Source: Sphingomonas sp. ATCC 31555 (GTDB taxonomy: Bacteria > Pseudomonadota > Alphaproteobacteria > Sphingomonadales > Sphingomonadaceae). Taken from it: a DNA stretch of 64,000 nt. The stretch spans positions 62,001 to 126,000 of the forward strand of contig NZ_ALBQ01000013.1 in NCBI RefSeq assembly GCF_000282895.1. The letters are read 5' to 3'. Each line of letters starts with the position of its first letter. Within the stretch, counting starts at the first letter, position 1. The notes under the pieces were generated by a model, which saw nothing but the letters and a program-made list of their open reading frames with translations, did no database searches and was not told the DNA's origin. Of the stretch, positions 7,806 to 17,400 are shown piece by piece. The translations under genes and the position numbers were made by a program.

Positions 7806-10800
7806 ATGTACAGGGGACTCCATTCGCACCGCCATATCGCCGCTACCGCATCCTGGGCGGTGCTGGGGCTGATGCTGGCGGGCGCCGGCACGGCGCACGC
7901 GCAGACGTCCGGCGGGCAAGCGCCGAGCGGCACGGAACTGACCACCGCGCAGGAAGAGGCAATCGTCGTCGTCGGCTCGCGCGCCAGCCAGCAATCGGCC
8001 AACGATCGCAAGAAGAACGCCCGAACCGCGACCGACTCGATCGTCGCCGACGATATCGGCTCCTTCCCCGATCGCAACGTCAACGAAGCGATTTCGCGCG
8101 TGCCCGGCGTCGCGCTCAGCCGCAACGAATTCGGCGAAGGCGATGGCATCGTGCTGCGCGGTAACGGGCCCGACCTGACGCGCGTCGAACTCGACGGTAT
8201 CGGCGTGCAGAGCACCAACGGCCTCGCGATTGGCGGTTCGGGCGGTCGCGGTGCCGATCTTCGCGAACTGCCGGCGGAAATCGTAAAGTCCATCGACGTG
8301 GTGAAGGGCTCGACCGCCGACATGACCGAGGGTGGCCTGGGCGGCACCGTCCAGATCAAGACGCGTACCGGCCTGGATTTCAAGAAGCCCTATTTCTCGC
8401 TCCGCGCGGGCGCCGGCCAGAATTCGCTGGGCAAGGATTGGACGCCGGACTTCAACGGCGTATTCGCCAACAAGTTCTTCGACGATCGGCTGGGGGTGAT
8501 CCTTACCGGTACGTACAGCAAGCTGCAGAACAACGGCCACATGTACGAGACGACGACGAGCGGCAACCGCGGCTATTCGCGTCTGTTCGATTTCGATCAA
8601 TCGCCGGACAAGACGTTCGAATACAACGTCAACACGATCGGAACCGATGCCGCCGATATCCGCTTCGCCAATAGCCTGGAGACCCCGCGCAGCCTGGTCA
8701 CCAAATCGGCGTCGGCCAAGACCAAGGCCGATTGCTTCACCTTGTTCCCGCATAACGGTACCGCAGCCGCGGCGGCCCGCGCCCAGCGTATCCTCGAACA
8801 GCAGACCTGCCTCAATCAGTGGAACGACTATACGCCGTCGCTGATCCGCAACTTCACCAGCACGCAGACCGATGAGCGCTATTCCTTCGACGGCCGCCTT
8901 GATTTCCGCATCACCGATCGTCTCACGGTGTTCGGCAAGGCGACCCTGGCCAACCGCAAGGTTCATGACCAGTTCCGCAGTCGTAACCCCGTCACGCTGT
9001 TCAACCAGAACGTGACCGGCACCTTTCTGGACTCGACCACGGGCTATCCGCGCGTTCGCAGCCTCAATCCGAACGCGGGCGCGGGCTATTATCTGTTCGA
9101 TGGTTTGAACAATGTCGGCAACAACGCGACGATCGGCAACGTCCTGAACGTCGTCCCCAGCAGCATCGTGGTCGATTCCGAGCACAACGTCACCGCGATG
9201 ACGCTCACCAACAATTCGGTGAACATCGATCAGATCGAAAATCGGATCGACACCAAGACCAGCTATTATCAGACCGGCTTCGAATGGCAGGGTGAGCGCA
9301 TCTTGCTCGAAGGCATGGCGGGCATGACCAAGGCCACCACCAGCCGCGGCGACATGCGTACATCCCGCTCGTACATGTACGGTGATGCCCAATTGAAGCT
9401 GCAGTCGAACGGCCTCTGGGACATCCAGCTGCCGGCCAATTATGACGAGACCAACCCGGCCAATTTCGTGCAGCTTTCGGCGCCGCGCTGCATCGGCGCT
9501 GGCACAGCTCCCAGCTGTATCGGACAGGCTGCCGTAGCCGCGACCGAGTTCAACCCCGCGACTCCGGCCTATACGGTTGGTCAGCTGCCGCTCACGACGC
9601 CGACCTTCGCCGTGCAGTATACGCCGGCACTGGGCGAAGCGACCGAGAAGATCGCCAAGCTTGACTTGACCTATGACACGGACGGCATCCTGCCGTTCGT
9701 CAAGCGGGTGAAGGTGGGCGGCATGTTCCGCAACAACGAAATCCAGCGCTGGAACAATGGCGGTTACACGGTCAGCTCGCCGGTAGGCACCTTCGGCCAG
9801 CCGGGCTTCGTGCCGGGGGTGTATGTACCGACGGCGATCGTGCGCGGAAGCCTGCGCGCCTGCCAGCCGACTGCGACCTCCACCGTATCGTGCAACTATG
9901 GCTATGTGCCGAGCACCGATCCGCGTTCCGCGCGCTCGGGCACCGATACGCTGACGCCGCAGCAGCTGCAGGATCTGTTCGCCCGCACGCTGGAAGCACC
10001 CGACTCGGCTTATTTTGGCGATCTGCCCAATCGCGGCAATCTGCCGCCGTCCTGGCAGGGAATTCGCACCGACAAGCTGTTCGAAGCGCTGGGCGCCTCG
10101 CAATTCATGAACTTCGACTGCCTGCAGACCTGCGTCGGCAGCGACGGCAAGACCTATGCCCAGCCGGTCACGCGTGCGGACGAGACGATCTACAACGTGT
10201 ATGGCATGTTCGATTTCGAACAGGATCTGCCATGGGGCCTTCGGGTCACCGGCAACACCGGTGTGCGCGGCGTGTTCATCCGGGTGAAGGGTACGGGGCT
10301 GCAAACGCTGAACTCGATCCGCGTGACGCCCGCGTTCGATGCGTCGAACCCCAATGCACCGGGCGGCTTCATCACCCAGACGTTCAGCCAGCTGGTGACC
10401 GTCGACCGCACGACCCGCGACTGGTTGCCGACGTTCAACCTCAATCTGTGGGGGTTCAACGACTCGCTCGTCTTCCGTGTCTATGGCGGCAAGACGCTGG
10501 CGCGACCGAACATGAACAATCTGGTCCCCGGCGGCACCTGCACCATCGACGAGCGGCTGACGCTGACCGAAGGCGAGGATGTCAACAATTGCACCGCCGG
10601 CCGCGTCGGCAATCCGGGCCTCAAGCCATTCACCGCGTGGAGCTACAATGCCAGCCTCGAATGGTATCCGAACCGCGACACGCTGATCTCGGCCACCTAT
10701 GGCAAGCTGGACGTAAAGATCGGAAGTCCGATTGGGGTGACGCGAGTCGAGCGGCCGTTCGCCGGCAGCAGCGAAACCGATCCGGGCACGGGCCTGCCGC

Positions 10801-11423
10801 TCGCCGATGTGCAGTTCAACGTGCCCACCTGGGACAATGGCCCCGGCTACAAGCGCGACATCTGGGAATTCCAGGCGAAGACTGCGTTCACCTTCCTGCC
10901 CTGGTTCCTGAAATATACCGGCGCCGACGTGAACCTTTCGATCCTCGCCTCGGCCGCGACCTCGGGCCAGCAGGATCCGCTGACCGGCGACATCATGCTG
11001 CCGCCGAACGAGTCGCGGTACAACACCAATGCGTCGATCTGGTATGACGATGGCAAGCTGAACCTGCGTCTGGCGATGCAGAAGCGCAGCTCCAGCTTCA
11101 ACTGCATCACGCCGTGCGGCGGCAACACCACCGACATCAACTATCCGGGTGAGCAGTGGACCAACGTTCGCTTGGTTGCGCCGGGCTATAATCCAGGCAT
11201 CCCGCGCTTTTCGGACGAGACCACCTTCTTTGACGCCAAGGTTTCGTACAACATCAACAGCAACTTCCAGGTGTACATGGAAGGGCGGAACATGACGCGG
11301 GAATCGCAGACCTTCTCGGCCGGCGAATATGTCCGCTTCGCCGATGGTACGCCGCGCGTGATGCGTCTGATCTATGGTGGTCGCCGTATCATGGGCGGTG
11401 TGCGCCTCCGCTTCGGCGGCTGA
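7806..11423 (+). CDS. TonB-dependent receptor (large, Xanthomonas/Caulobacter type)
   Basis: This 1205-residue outer-membrane receptor starts with an export signal ending at AHAQ, has a TonB box-like EEAIVVVGSR and a plug with DSIVADDIGSFPDRN, RVPGVALSRNEFG and LRGNGPDLTRVELDG, then a long 22-strand-type barrel ending in the aromatic-poor GGVRLRFGG. Cysteine pairs occur in barrel loops (for example CLQTC and CITPC), a feature often seen in carbohydrate receptors of this group. The ribosome site GGAGAGGGAAG fits the ATG. It stands alone between the rhamnose operon and an IclR regulator pointing at it, so it probably imports rhamnose-rich pectic fragments; the ligand is not visible from sequence. 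Confidence 0.95.
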   Translation: MYRGLHSHRHIAATASWAVLGLMLAGAGTAHAQTSGGQAPSGTELTTAQEEAIVVVGSRASQQSANDRKKNARTATDSIVADDIGSFPDRNVNEAISRVPGVALSRNEFGEGDGIVLRGNGPDLTRVELDGIGVQSTNGLAIGGSGGRGADLRELPAEIVKSIDVVKGSTADMTEGGLGGTVQIKTRTGLDFKKPYFSLRAGAGQNSLGKDWTPDFNGVFANKFFDDRLGVILTGTYSKLQNNGHMYETTTSGNRGYSRLFDFDQSPDKTFEYNVNTIGTDAADIRFANSLETPRSLVTKSASAKTKADCFTLFPHNGTAAAAARAQRILEQQTCLNQWNDYTPSLIRNFTSTQTDERYSFDGRLDFRITDRLTVFGKATLANRKVHDQFRSRNPVTLFNQNVTGTFLDSTTGYPRVRSLNPNAGAGYYLFDGLNNVGNNATIGNVLNVVPSSIVVDSEHNVTAMTLTNNSVNIDQIENRIDTKTSYYQTGFEWQGERILLEGMAGMTKATTSRGDMRTSRSYMYGDAQLKLQSNGLWDIQLPANYDETNPANFVQLSAPRCIGAGTAPSCIGQAAVAATEFNPATPAYTVGQLPLTTPTFAVQYTPALGEATEKIAKLDLTYDTDGILPFVKRVKVGGMFRNNEIQRWNNGGYTVSSPVGTFGQPGFVPGVYVPTAIVRGSLRACQPTATSTVSCNYGYVPSTDPRSARSGTDTLTPQQLQDLFARTLEAPDSAYFGDLPNRGNLPPSWQGIRTDKLFEALGASQFMNFDCLQTCVGSDGKTYAQPVTRADETIYNVYGMFDFEQDLPWGLRVTGNTGVRGVFIRVKGTGLQTLNSIRVTPAFDASNPNAPGGFITQTFSQLVTVDRTTRDWLPTFNLNLWGFNDSLVFRVYGGKTLARPNMNNLVPGGTCTIDERLTLTEGEDVNNCTAGRVGNPGLKPFTAWSYNASLEWYPNRDTLISATYGKLDVKIGSPIGVTRVERPFAGSSETDPGTGLPLADVQFNVPTWDNGPGYKRDIWEFQAKTAFTFLPWFLKYTGADVNLSILASAATSGQQDPLTGDIMLPPNESRYNTNASIWYDDGKLNLRLAMQKRSSSFNCITPCGGNTTDINYPGEQWTNVRLVAPGYNPGIPRFSDETTFFDAKVSYNINSNFQVYMEGRNMTRESQTFSAGEYVRFADGTPRVMRLIYGGRRIMGGVRLRFGG

Positions 11424-11504
11424 TGCCCGCCGCACGCACATCGTGATCGTTGCCGACGCCTCAGCGGTGCTGGGGCGTCGTGCTGTTTGCGGCGTGCGGC
11501 TCGG

Positions 11505-12263
11505 CTATGCCACGGACGTCGGGTGGCCGAGTGCGGCGCTGATCTCGGTCGCGGCGGCGTGGACCTGTGCCACCAGCCCGTCCAGCGCGGCATCCTCCAC
11601 ATATTGTGCCGGACTGACCACGCTGATCGCCGCGACGATGCGGCCCGCGGCATTGCGGATCGGCGCCGCCACCGCGCGCAGATCGTCGGGCGGGGGACTG
11701 CGATGCACCACCGCGCCGCGGGTGCGGGCGGCATCCAGATTAGCGCGGATCCCCGCTTCGCCCTGCGGCGCGGGCCAGCGCGCCAGCAGCGCCGTCAGCG
11801 CTTCCGGCGTCTCGTCCATCAGCAGCGCCTTGCCCAGGCTGGTTTCCGGCAGCGGCCTGCGCGTGCCCACCGGCGTGTTCACCACCACGCGCTGCGCCCC
11901 GCCCACGCGGTGGAGATGCACCGAATGATCGCCGTCGCGCTCGCCCAGAAAGGCGGGCATCTCCGTGGCATCGGCCAGCGCGCGCAGTCGATCGCGGGCG
12001 ACCTCCACCACGCTCATCCGTTCCTGGGCATGGACGCCGAGCTGCATCAGCTTCGGCCCCAGGCGCAGCCCGTCGCGCCCGTCGGTGACGAAGCCGCGAT
12101 CGACCAGCGCCAGCGCCAGCCGTCGCGCGGTGGACACGGTAAGCCCCGATTCCGCGGCGAGTTCGCGAATGGTGCGCGGCCGGCGCGCGAGCAGGTCCAG
12201 CAGGTCCAGTCCGCGTTCCAGCGTTTGCGTGCCGGCGCGTGGCGCAGCCTTCTCCTCGGTCAT
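11505..12263 (-). CDS. IclR-family transcriptional regulator (second)
   Basis: A 252-residue regulator with a winged helix (IRELAAESGLTVSTARRLAL) and an IclR effector domain (SLGKALLMDE, RAVAAPIRN, AAISVVSPAQYVED). It converges on the TBDR gene. The ATG at 12263 has GAGGGAAG upstream; an earlier GTG at 12302 would add 13 residues without similarity. A half-site GGTAAAGTGG lies 50 bp upstream (12315-12324), the same core that builds the large palindrome at 12955-12988, so this gene may be controlled by the neighbouring winged-helix protein. The substrate sensed is unknown. Confidence 0.9.
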   Translation of the reverse strand: MTEEKAAPRAGTQTLERGLDLLDLLARRPRTIRELAAESGLTVSTARRLALALVDRGFVTDGRDGLRLGPKLMQLGVHAQERMSVVEVARDRLRALADATEMPAFLGERDGDHSVHLHRVGGAQRVVVNTPVGTRRPLPETSLGKALLMDETPEALTALLARWPAPQGEAGIRANLDAARTRGAVVHRSPPPDDLRAVAAPIRNAAGRIVAAISVVSPAQYVEDAALDGLVAQVHAAATEISAALGHPTSVA

Positions 12264-12329
12264 CCACTTCCCTCGTTCCCAGAACGGAATGGAGGTACGC
12301 ACCCGCGCGGGCGCGGTAAAGTGGCTTGC

Positions 12330-12884
12330 TCAGCGGCGGCCGTGCAGCGCCGCGCGCGCTTCCTCGGTCACGGCATAGACGACCTGGCGTTGCGCGCCGC
12401 GATTATGGTGATCGACGCGGTACCCCTGGTAGCGCCGCCGGACGAGTCCCGCGCGCACCAGTTCGGACACGGCGCGGCTGACATTGGTTCGCCCCGAAAG
12501 CTGAATGCGGCGTTGCACTTCCGCCGCGATCGCCCGCTCGGCCGCGTCTTCGTCGGCGGGTAACTGCCCCTGGGCGGCGAGATCGGCGCGTGCCCGTTCC
12601 GCCAGGCCCAGCCGACGGGGATCGCGGCGAGCGACCGGAGTCAGCGCCTCGCTCAGCCAGTCGCGCACCGGCACGCGCCGGTCGCCTTCGCGGACGAAGG
12701 GGCCGGCCCAGCCGCTGCGGTCGCTTGCCTGTGCGATCAGGTTCAGCACCATGAAGCTGTAGCGCGGGCGCTCGCACAGCGCGGTCAGCCGGTCGAGCAG
12801 GGCGGGCAGGTCCAGCGCGCGCGCCGAGGGGGCGGGATCCGGTTCGGTGCGCGGCGCGGCGGCGAAGAGATCGGGCTGGAACAT
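12330..12884 (-). CDS. Winged-helix protein of unknown function
   Basis: A 184-residue protein that I do not recognise by name. The N-terminal half is helical (DLPALLDRLTALCERPRYSF, then a VRDWLSEAL segment), and the C-terminal third reads as a winged helix: a recognition-helix-like stretch RTNVSRAVSELVRAGLVRR followed by a basic wing (YQGYRVDHHNRG). The start MFQPDLFAAAP at 12884 is preferred over a TTG/GTG 26 residues upstream because the extra sequence is low-quality. A perfect 34-bp inverted repeat lies 70 bp in front of the start, with further copies of its half-site on both sides of the gene, suggesting autoregulation. A small plasmid-type replication initiator is an alternative that the length makes less likely. 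Confidence 0.7.
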   Translation of the reverse strand: MFQPDLFAAAPRTEPDPAPSARALDLPALLDRLTALCERPRYSFMVLNLIAQASDRSGWAGPFVREGDRRVPVRDWLSEALTPVARRDPRRLGLAERARADLAAQGQLPADEDAAERAIAAEVQRRIQLSGRTNVSRAVSELVRAGLVRRRYQGYRVDHHNRGAQRQVVYAVTEEARAALHGRR

Positions 12885-12940
12885 AGCGGGAATCAAAGCA
12901 CATCGGGACTCCGCTGTGAATCCCTTGCCGCGGCTGGCCT

Positions 12941-12988
12941 GCACTTTGACCAACCGTGGCACTTTACCGGCCCGGGTAAAGTGCCACG
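12941..12988. promoter_or_regulatory. Long inverted repeat with extra half-site in front of the winged-helix gene
   Basis: At 12955-12988, arms CGTGGCACTTTACC and its exact reverse complement are separated by GGCCCG (14 bp each). A third near-copy, GCACTTTGACC, precedes it at 12941-12951, and GGTAAAGTGG recurs at 12315-12324. There is no T run, so a terminator is unlikely; a dimeric repressor site is the simplest reading. Confidence 0.6.
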
Positions 12989-13098
12989 AATGGCAGGCCC
13001 TGCGACGGCGCCGGCCAAGCCCTTTGGTCGCTCCTACACCGGAGCGGTGAGCGTGACCCGTCGCATCGGGAGTCCGGCGCCCCTATGGGCCCTGGATG

Positions 13099-14307
13099 TT
13101 ATGCCGCCGATGAGGTGGCAGATGCCGTCCATAGCGCGCTGCGCTTCGGCAGCAGGAAATAGCTGAACGGCAGGATCGCCGCGCCCACTGCCGGCGCGTC
13201 GGCGGAAAGCTGGGCGCGGGTGATCGGCGCCAGCGACGGCGCGTGGCGCCCGCGTTCGGCGAGCAGCGCCGCCGTGCGCTCGGCCAGGCGATCGACATGG
13301 CGGGCCGGCAGCCGGCCACCGATCAGCACGGCTTCGGGGTTGATCAGGCAATTCACCGCGATCAGCGGCTCGACGAGCAGCTCGGCCGCCTGTTCGATCC
13401 AGGCATCGACCACGGTTTCGATCGCGGGGTCGCGCCCGTCCCCCTCCAGCATCGCCTGCAGGCTGTGGCCGGCGGCTTCCAGCGGCGCTGCCAGGCCGGA
13501 GAGCGAGACATGCGCCTGGATCTGGCGCACCACGCCGTCGGGATCGCGGCGGGTGAGGAAGCCGAGTTCGCCGCTCCGCCCGGTGGCGCCGCGAAAATAG
13601 TTGCTGTCGATCACCAGCCCGCCGCCCAGCGCGGAGGAAATCAGGATGTAGAAGAAGCTCGAACGGCGCAGCCCCTGGCCCAGCTGCAGTTCCCCCATTG
13701 CGGCGGCCGCGGCGTCGTTCTCCACGAACACGGGCACGTCGATCGGTTCGGCGAGCAGTTCGGCCAGATCGATCGTATTCCACCGGGCATAGGCATCTGG
13801 CTTGCCGGGCAGTTCGATGCGGCCCAGATCGTCCGGCGTGGCGACGCCCAGGCCCACGATCCGCGCCGGCTCGACCCCGGCGGCGGCCAGCATCGCGGGT
13901 GCCTGCTCGCGGTAAAAGGCGGCGACCTGATCGGGCAGTGCGAATTCGATCTCGCGGCTCGCCCGCGCCACTGTCTGCCCCAGGAAATCGACCAGGACGA
14001 GGGTGACATGATCGCGATCGATGTTCAGGCCCAGCGAATAGCAGGCGTCGCGATTGATGATCAGGTTGGTCGGTGGCTGTCCACGCCCGCCGAACCGCCG
14101 CCCGGCTTCCTGGATCAGGCCATCGGCAAGCAGCCGCCGCGTGATGTTGGCGATCGCCGCCGCGGTCAGCCCGGTGATCTGCGCGAGATCGACGCGGGTA
14201 AGCGAACCATTGACGCGGATCGCGTGGAGCGTCACCCGTTGGTTGTGATCCGCCGCGCGCACCAAGTTGGTACCCGAAAGGCCGATCGGAGGACTGCTGC
14301 TGTTCAT
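13099..14307 (-). CDS. ROK-family transcriptional regulator
   Basis: The 402-residue protein combines an N-terminal winged helix (SLTRVDLAQITGLTAAAIAN) with a ROK sugar-kinase-like domain (DRDHVTLVLVDFLGQ, VENDAAAAAMGEL, LISSALGGGLVI, GRSGELGFL). NagC/XylR-type ROK repressors release DNA when a sugar binds. The zinc cluster CxCGxxGC found after GELGH in most ROK proteins is absent here: GELGF is followed by a cysteine-free stretch, so the fold or sugar site may differ. It stands head to head with the GH2 gene 173 bp away and is its likely regulator. The start MNSSSPP at 14307 is preferred; an upstream start at 14424 would overlap the promoter region. Confidence 0.9.
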   Translation of the reverse strand: MNSSSPPIGLSGTNLVRAADHNQRVTLHAIRVNGSLTRVDLAQITGLTAAAIANITRRLLADGLIQEAGRRFGGRGQPPTNLIINRDACYSLGLNIDRDHVTLVLVDFLGQTVARASREIEFALPDQVAAFYREQAPAMLAAAGVEPARIVGLGVATPDDLGRIELPGKPDAYARWNTIDLAELLAEPIDVPVFVENDAAAAAMGELQLGQGLRRSSFFYILISSALGGGLVIDSNYFRGATGRSGELGFLTRRDPDGVVRQIQAHVSLSGLAAPLEAAGHSLQAMLEGDGRDPAIETVVDAWIEQAAELLVEPLIAVNCLINPEAVLIGGRLPARHVDRLAERTAALLAERGRHAPSLAPITRAQLSADAPAVGAAILPFSYFLLPKRSALWTASATSSAA

Positions 14308-14480
14308 GATGGTCGCGATATCAGTCGATTTGCTATCCCCGTGCAAGGGCGCGGCCGGCAATCTCGGTTGAATTCGGAAATTTGGTGAATAAACACCGGA
14401 CGCGGCCTCGATCGAATGCAGCACCGTGCGCAGGCCGGCTCGATCCTGGCCGGCGGCAGAGGAACTGGGAGGGAATATCG
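14308..14480. promoter_or_regulatory. Divergent promoter region between the ROK regulator and the GH2 gene
   Basis: This 173-bp gap contains an AT-richer stretch near 14366-14398 with small inverted elements (GGTG-AATAAA-CACC), the place where ROK operators usually lie. No promoter hexamers could be assigned with confidence. Confidence 0.4.
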
Positions 14481-17400
14481 ATGCGCAGTTTCACTCGTGC
14501 GATGCTGGCCGGCGCTGCGTTGATCGCCTTTGCTGCGGCACAGGCGGCCGAGCCGGAGAATGCCGGCCCTTACAACGCGAGCTTCCTCGCAGGCGGGATC
14601 GGCATCGATCGGCCGCTGAACGGCGCCGACACGCTGGTCCGGGCGGGCGCGCCGCTGACCCTTTCGGCCTGGGTGAAGCCCGATCTCGCGCAGCAGGGCG
14701 TGGTGACGCTGATCGCGTTCGGCGATCCCGCGGGCGATTGCCGCTGCCTTGCCCTGCGCGGCGGCGCCTTGCACTTCTTCGGCAGCGGCAACGCTGTCAG
14801 CAGCACCGCCAAGCTTTCCCCCGGCCGCTGGAGCCATGTCGCCGCGGTGATCGAAGGCGGGCGGGTGCGCCTGTATGTGGACGGCAAGCCCGCCGGCGAA
14901 GGCGTGGTGAACGGCGCCGCCGTGGCGCCGCGCATCGCGCTGGCTCCGGTGGTGGCGGGGCAGGGCCATTTCGGCGGATCGCTGGTGCGTGCGCAGCTGC
15001 GCGGCGTGGCACTCGGCGCGGCCGAGGTGCAGGCCGAAGCGGCCGATGCGCCCGCGTTCGAGCTGGTGCAGATGTGGCAGGTCGGCGTCGGCTGGGATCT
15101 CCAGAAGACCGCCAATATCGGCATGACTCGCCAGCAGGATCCCTGGACGCTGCCGCAGAGCGATACCGCCTATTCCGCCCCGGTGCCCAAGCCGGTGCCG
15201 GTGCTGCCGCCGCTTGCGCCGCTCGGCCCGCTCCGGTGGCAGATCAACGGCTGGCAGCTCGCCGCCGCGCCGGGCGTGCCGCAGGACGGCGCCGCGCTGT
15301 CGCGCCCGGGCAAGCCGGAAGGCACCTGGCATGCCGCGACCGTGCCGGGCACGGTGCTGACCACGCTCGTCGATCGCGGCGTCTATCCCGATCCCTATTA
15401 CGGGCTGAACAACCTCAAGATCCCCGAAAGCCTGGCGCGGCAGGATTATTGGTATCGCACCAGCTTCACCGTGCCGGCCGAAGCCGCCGGCAAGCGGCTG
15501 ACCCTGGTGTTCGGCGGTATCAACTATGCCTCGGAAGTGTGGGTGAACGGGCGGATGCAGGGCGGCACGCGCGGCGCCTTCATCCGGGGCCAGTTCGAGA
15601 TCGTGCCCACGGCCGGCGAGAATGTGATCGCGGTGCGCGTCTCGCCGCCGCCGCACCCGGGCATTCCGCACGAACAGTCGATCAGGGCCGGCGTCGGCGA
15701 GAATGGCGGGCAGCTGGCGATCGACGGCCCCACCTTCATCGCCACCGAAGGCTGGGACTGGATCCCCGGCATCCGCGATCGCAACACCGGCATCTGGCGC
15801 CCGGTGGAACTGGTCGCGACCGGCGACGTCAAGATCGGCGACCCGCAGGTCATCACCGATCTGCCGCTGCCGCGCACCGACAGCGCCGACATCTACATCA
15901 CCGTGCCGTTCGTCAATCGCGGCAGCGCGGCCCAGCCGGTGACGATCCGCGCCGCCTTCGACGATGTGGTGGTGGAAAAGACCGTCACCGCCGCCCCCGG
16001 CGCGGGCGAAGTGCGGTTCACGCCGAGCGAGTTCCGCCAGCTCACCGTGCGCAATCCGGTGCTGTGGTGGCCGAACGGCTATGGCGATCCGGCGCTGCAC
16101 GATCTGAAGATCGATCTCGCCGCCGCCGGCCAGCCGAGCGATGCCCGGTCGCTTCGCTTCGGCATCCGCGAGGTGAGCTACGATTTGTCGCTGTTCGATC
16201 ATCTCGGCCAGCTGCGCCGCGTGAACGTGCAGACCACCGACGGCGCGCTCGCCGGCCAGCAGCTGATCGACGTGCGCCACGCCGCGCTGAAGCGCAGCCC
16301 CACCGGCTGGGCGGCCTCGCTCACCCCCATGGGCGAAACTTCGAAGGCGGTCACCGCCATTCCCGACGAGACCCTGCCCGAGCCGCACCTCGTGCTGCGC
16401 GTCAACGGCGTGAAGATCGCCGCGCGCGGCGGCAACTGGGGCATCGACGATGCGATGAAGCAGGTCAGCCGCGAACGGCTCGCCCCGTATTTCCGCCTCC
16501 AGCGCGAAGCGCACATGAACATCATCCGCAACTGGATGGGCAATAACGACGAAGAGGAATTCTTCGAGCTTGCCGACGAGAACGGCATGATGGTGCTCAA
16601 CGATTTCTGGCAATCGACCCAGAATTTCCAGGTCGAGCCGGACGATGCCGCGCTGTTCCTGGCGAATGCCCGCGACGTGGTGGCGCGCTATCGCAACCAC
16701 CCCTCGATCGTCGTCTGGTTCGGCCGCAACGAAGGGGTGCCGTATCCGACCCTGAACGAGGGCCTGGACAAGGCGATCCGCGAGCTAGACGGCACCCGCT
16801 GGTACACCGGCAGTTCGAACGAGGTGAACCTGCAAGGCTCCGGCCCCTATAATTATCGCGCGCCCGTGGGCTATTTCACCGATCTCGCCACCGGCTTCTC
16901 GGTGGAAACGGGCACGCCATCGCTGTCCACGCTCGAATCGGTGGCGGCCAGCGTGCCGGCCAAGGATCGCTGGCCGCTGTCCGATACCATGGCCTATCAC
17001 GACTGGCATTTCGGCGGGAACGGCGACACCAAGAGCTTCATGGCCGCGCTCACCACGATGTTCGGCCAGCCGCTCAGCTTCGAGGATTTCGAGCGCAAGG
17101 CGCAGATGATGAACCTCGAAACGCACAAGGCGATGTTCGAGGGCTTTCTGGGCCATCTCTGGACCAAGAACAGCGGCCGCCTGCTGTGGATGAGCCACCC
17201 GGCCTGGCCGTCGAACATGTGGCAGATCTACAGCTGGGATTACGACACTCATGCGTCCTACTACGGCGCGAAGAACGCCGTGGAGCCGGTGCACATCCAG
17301 ATCAACCGGCCGGACAACACGCTGGTGGTGCTCAACACCACGCGCGAGGACGTGCGCGGCCTTACCGCCAAGACGCGGGTGGTGAGCCTCGACAATGTCC

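Noticed and set aside
7722..11441. A 1239-codon frame antisense to the second TBDR
   Set aside because: High GC keeps the opposite strand open. Its composition (Arg, Ala, Gly, His) is not protein-like, whereas the plus strand encodes a clear receptor.
12941..12988. Large inverted repeat read as a transcription terminator
   Set aside because: No T run on either side and it lies upstream of, not after, the winged-helix gene.
14304..16700. A 798-codon frame antisense to the GH2 gene
   Set aside because: Antisense shadow, without signal, ribosome site or family motif.
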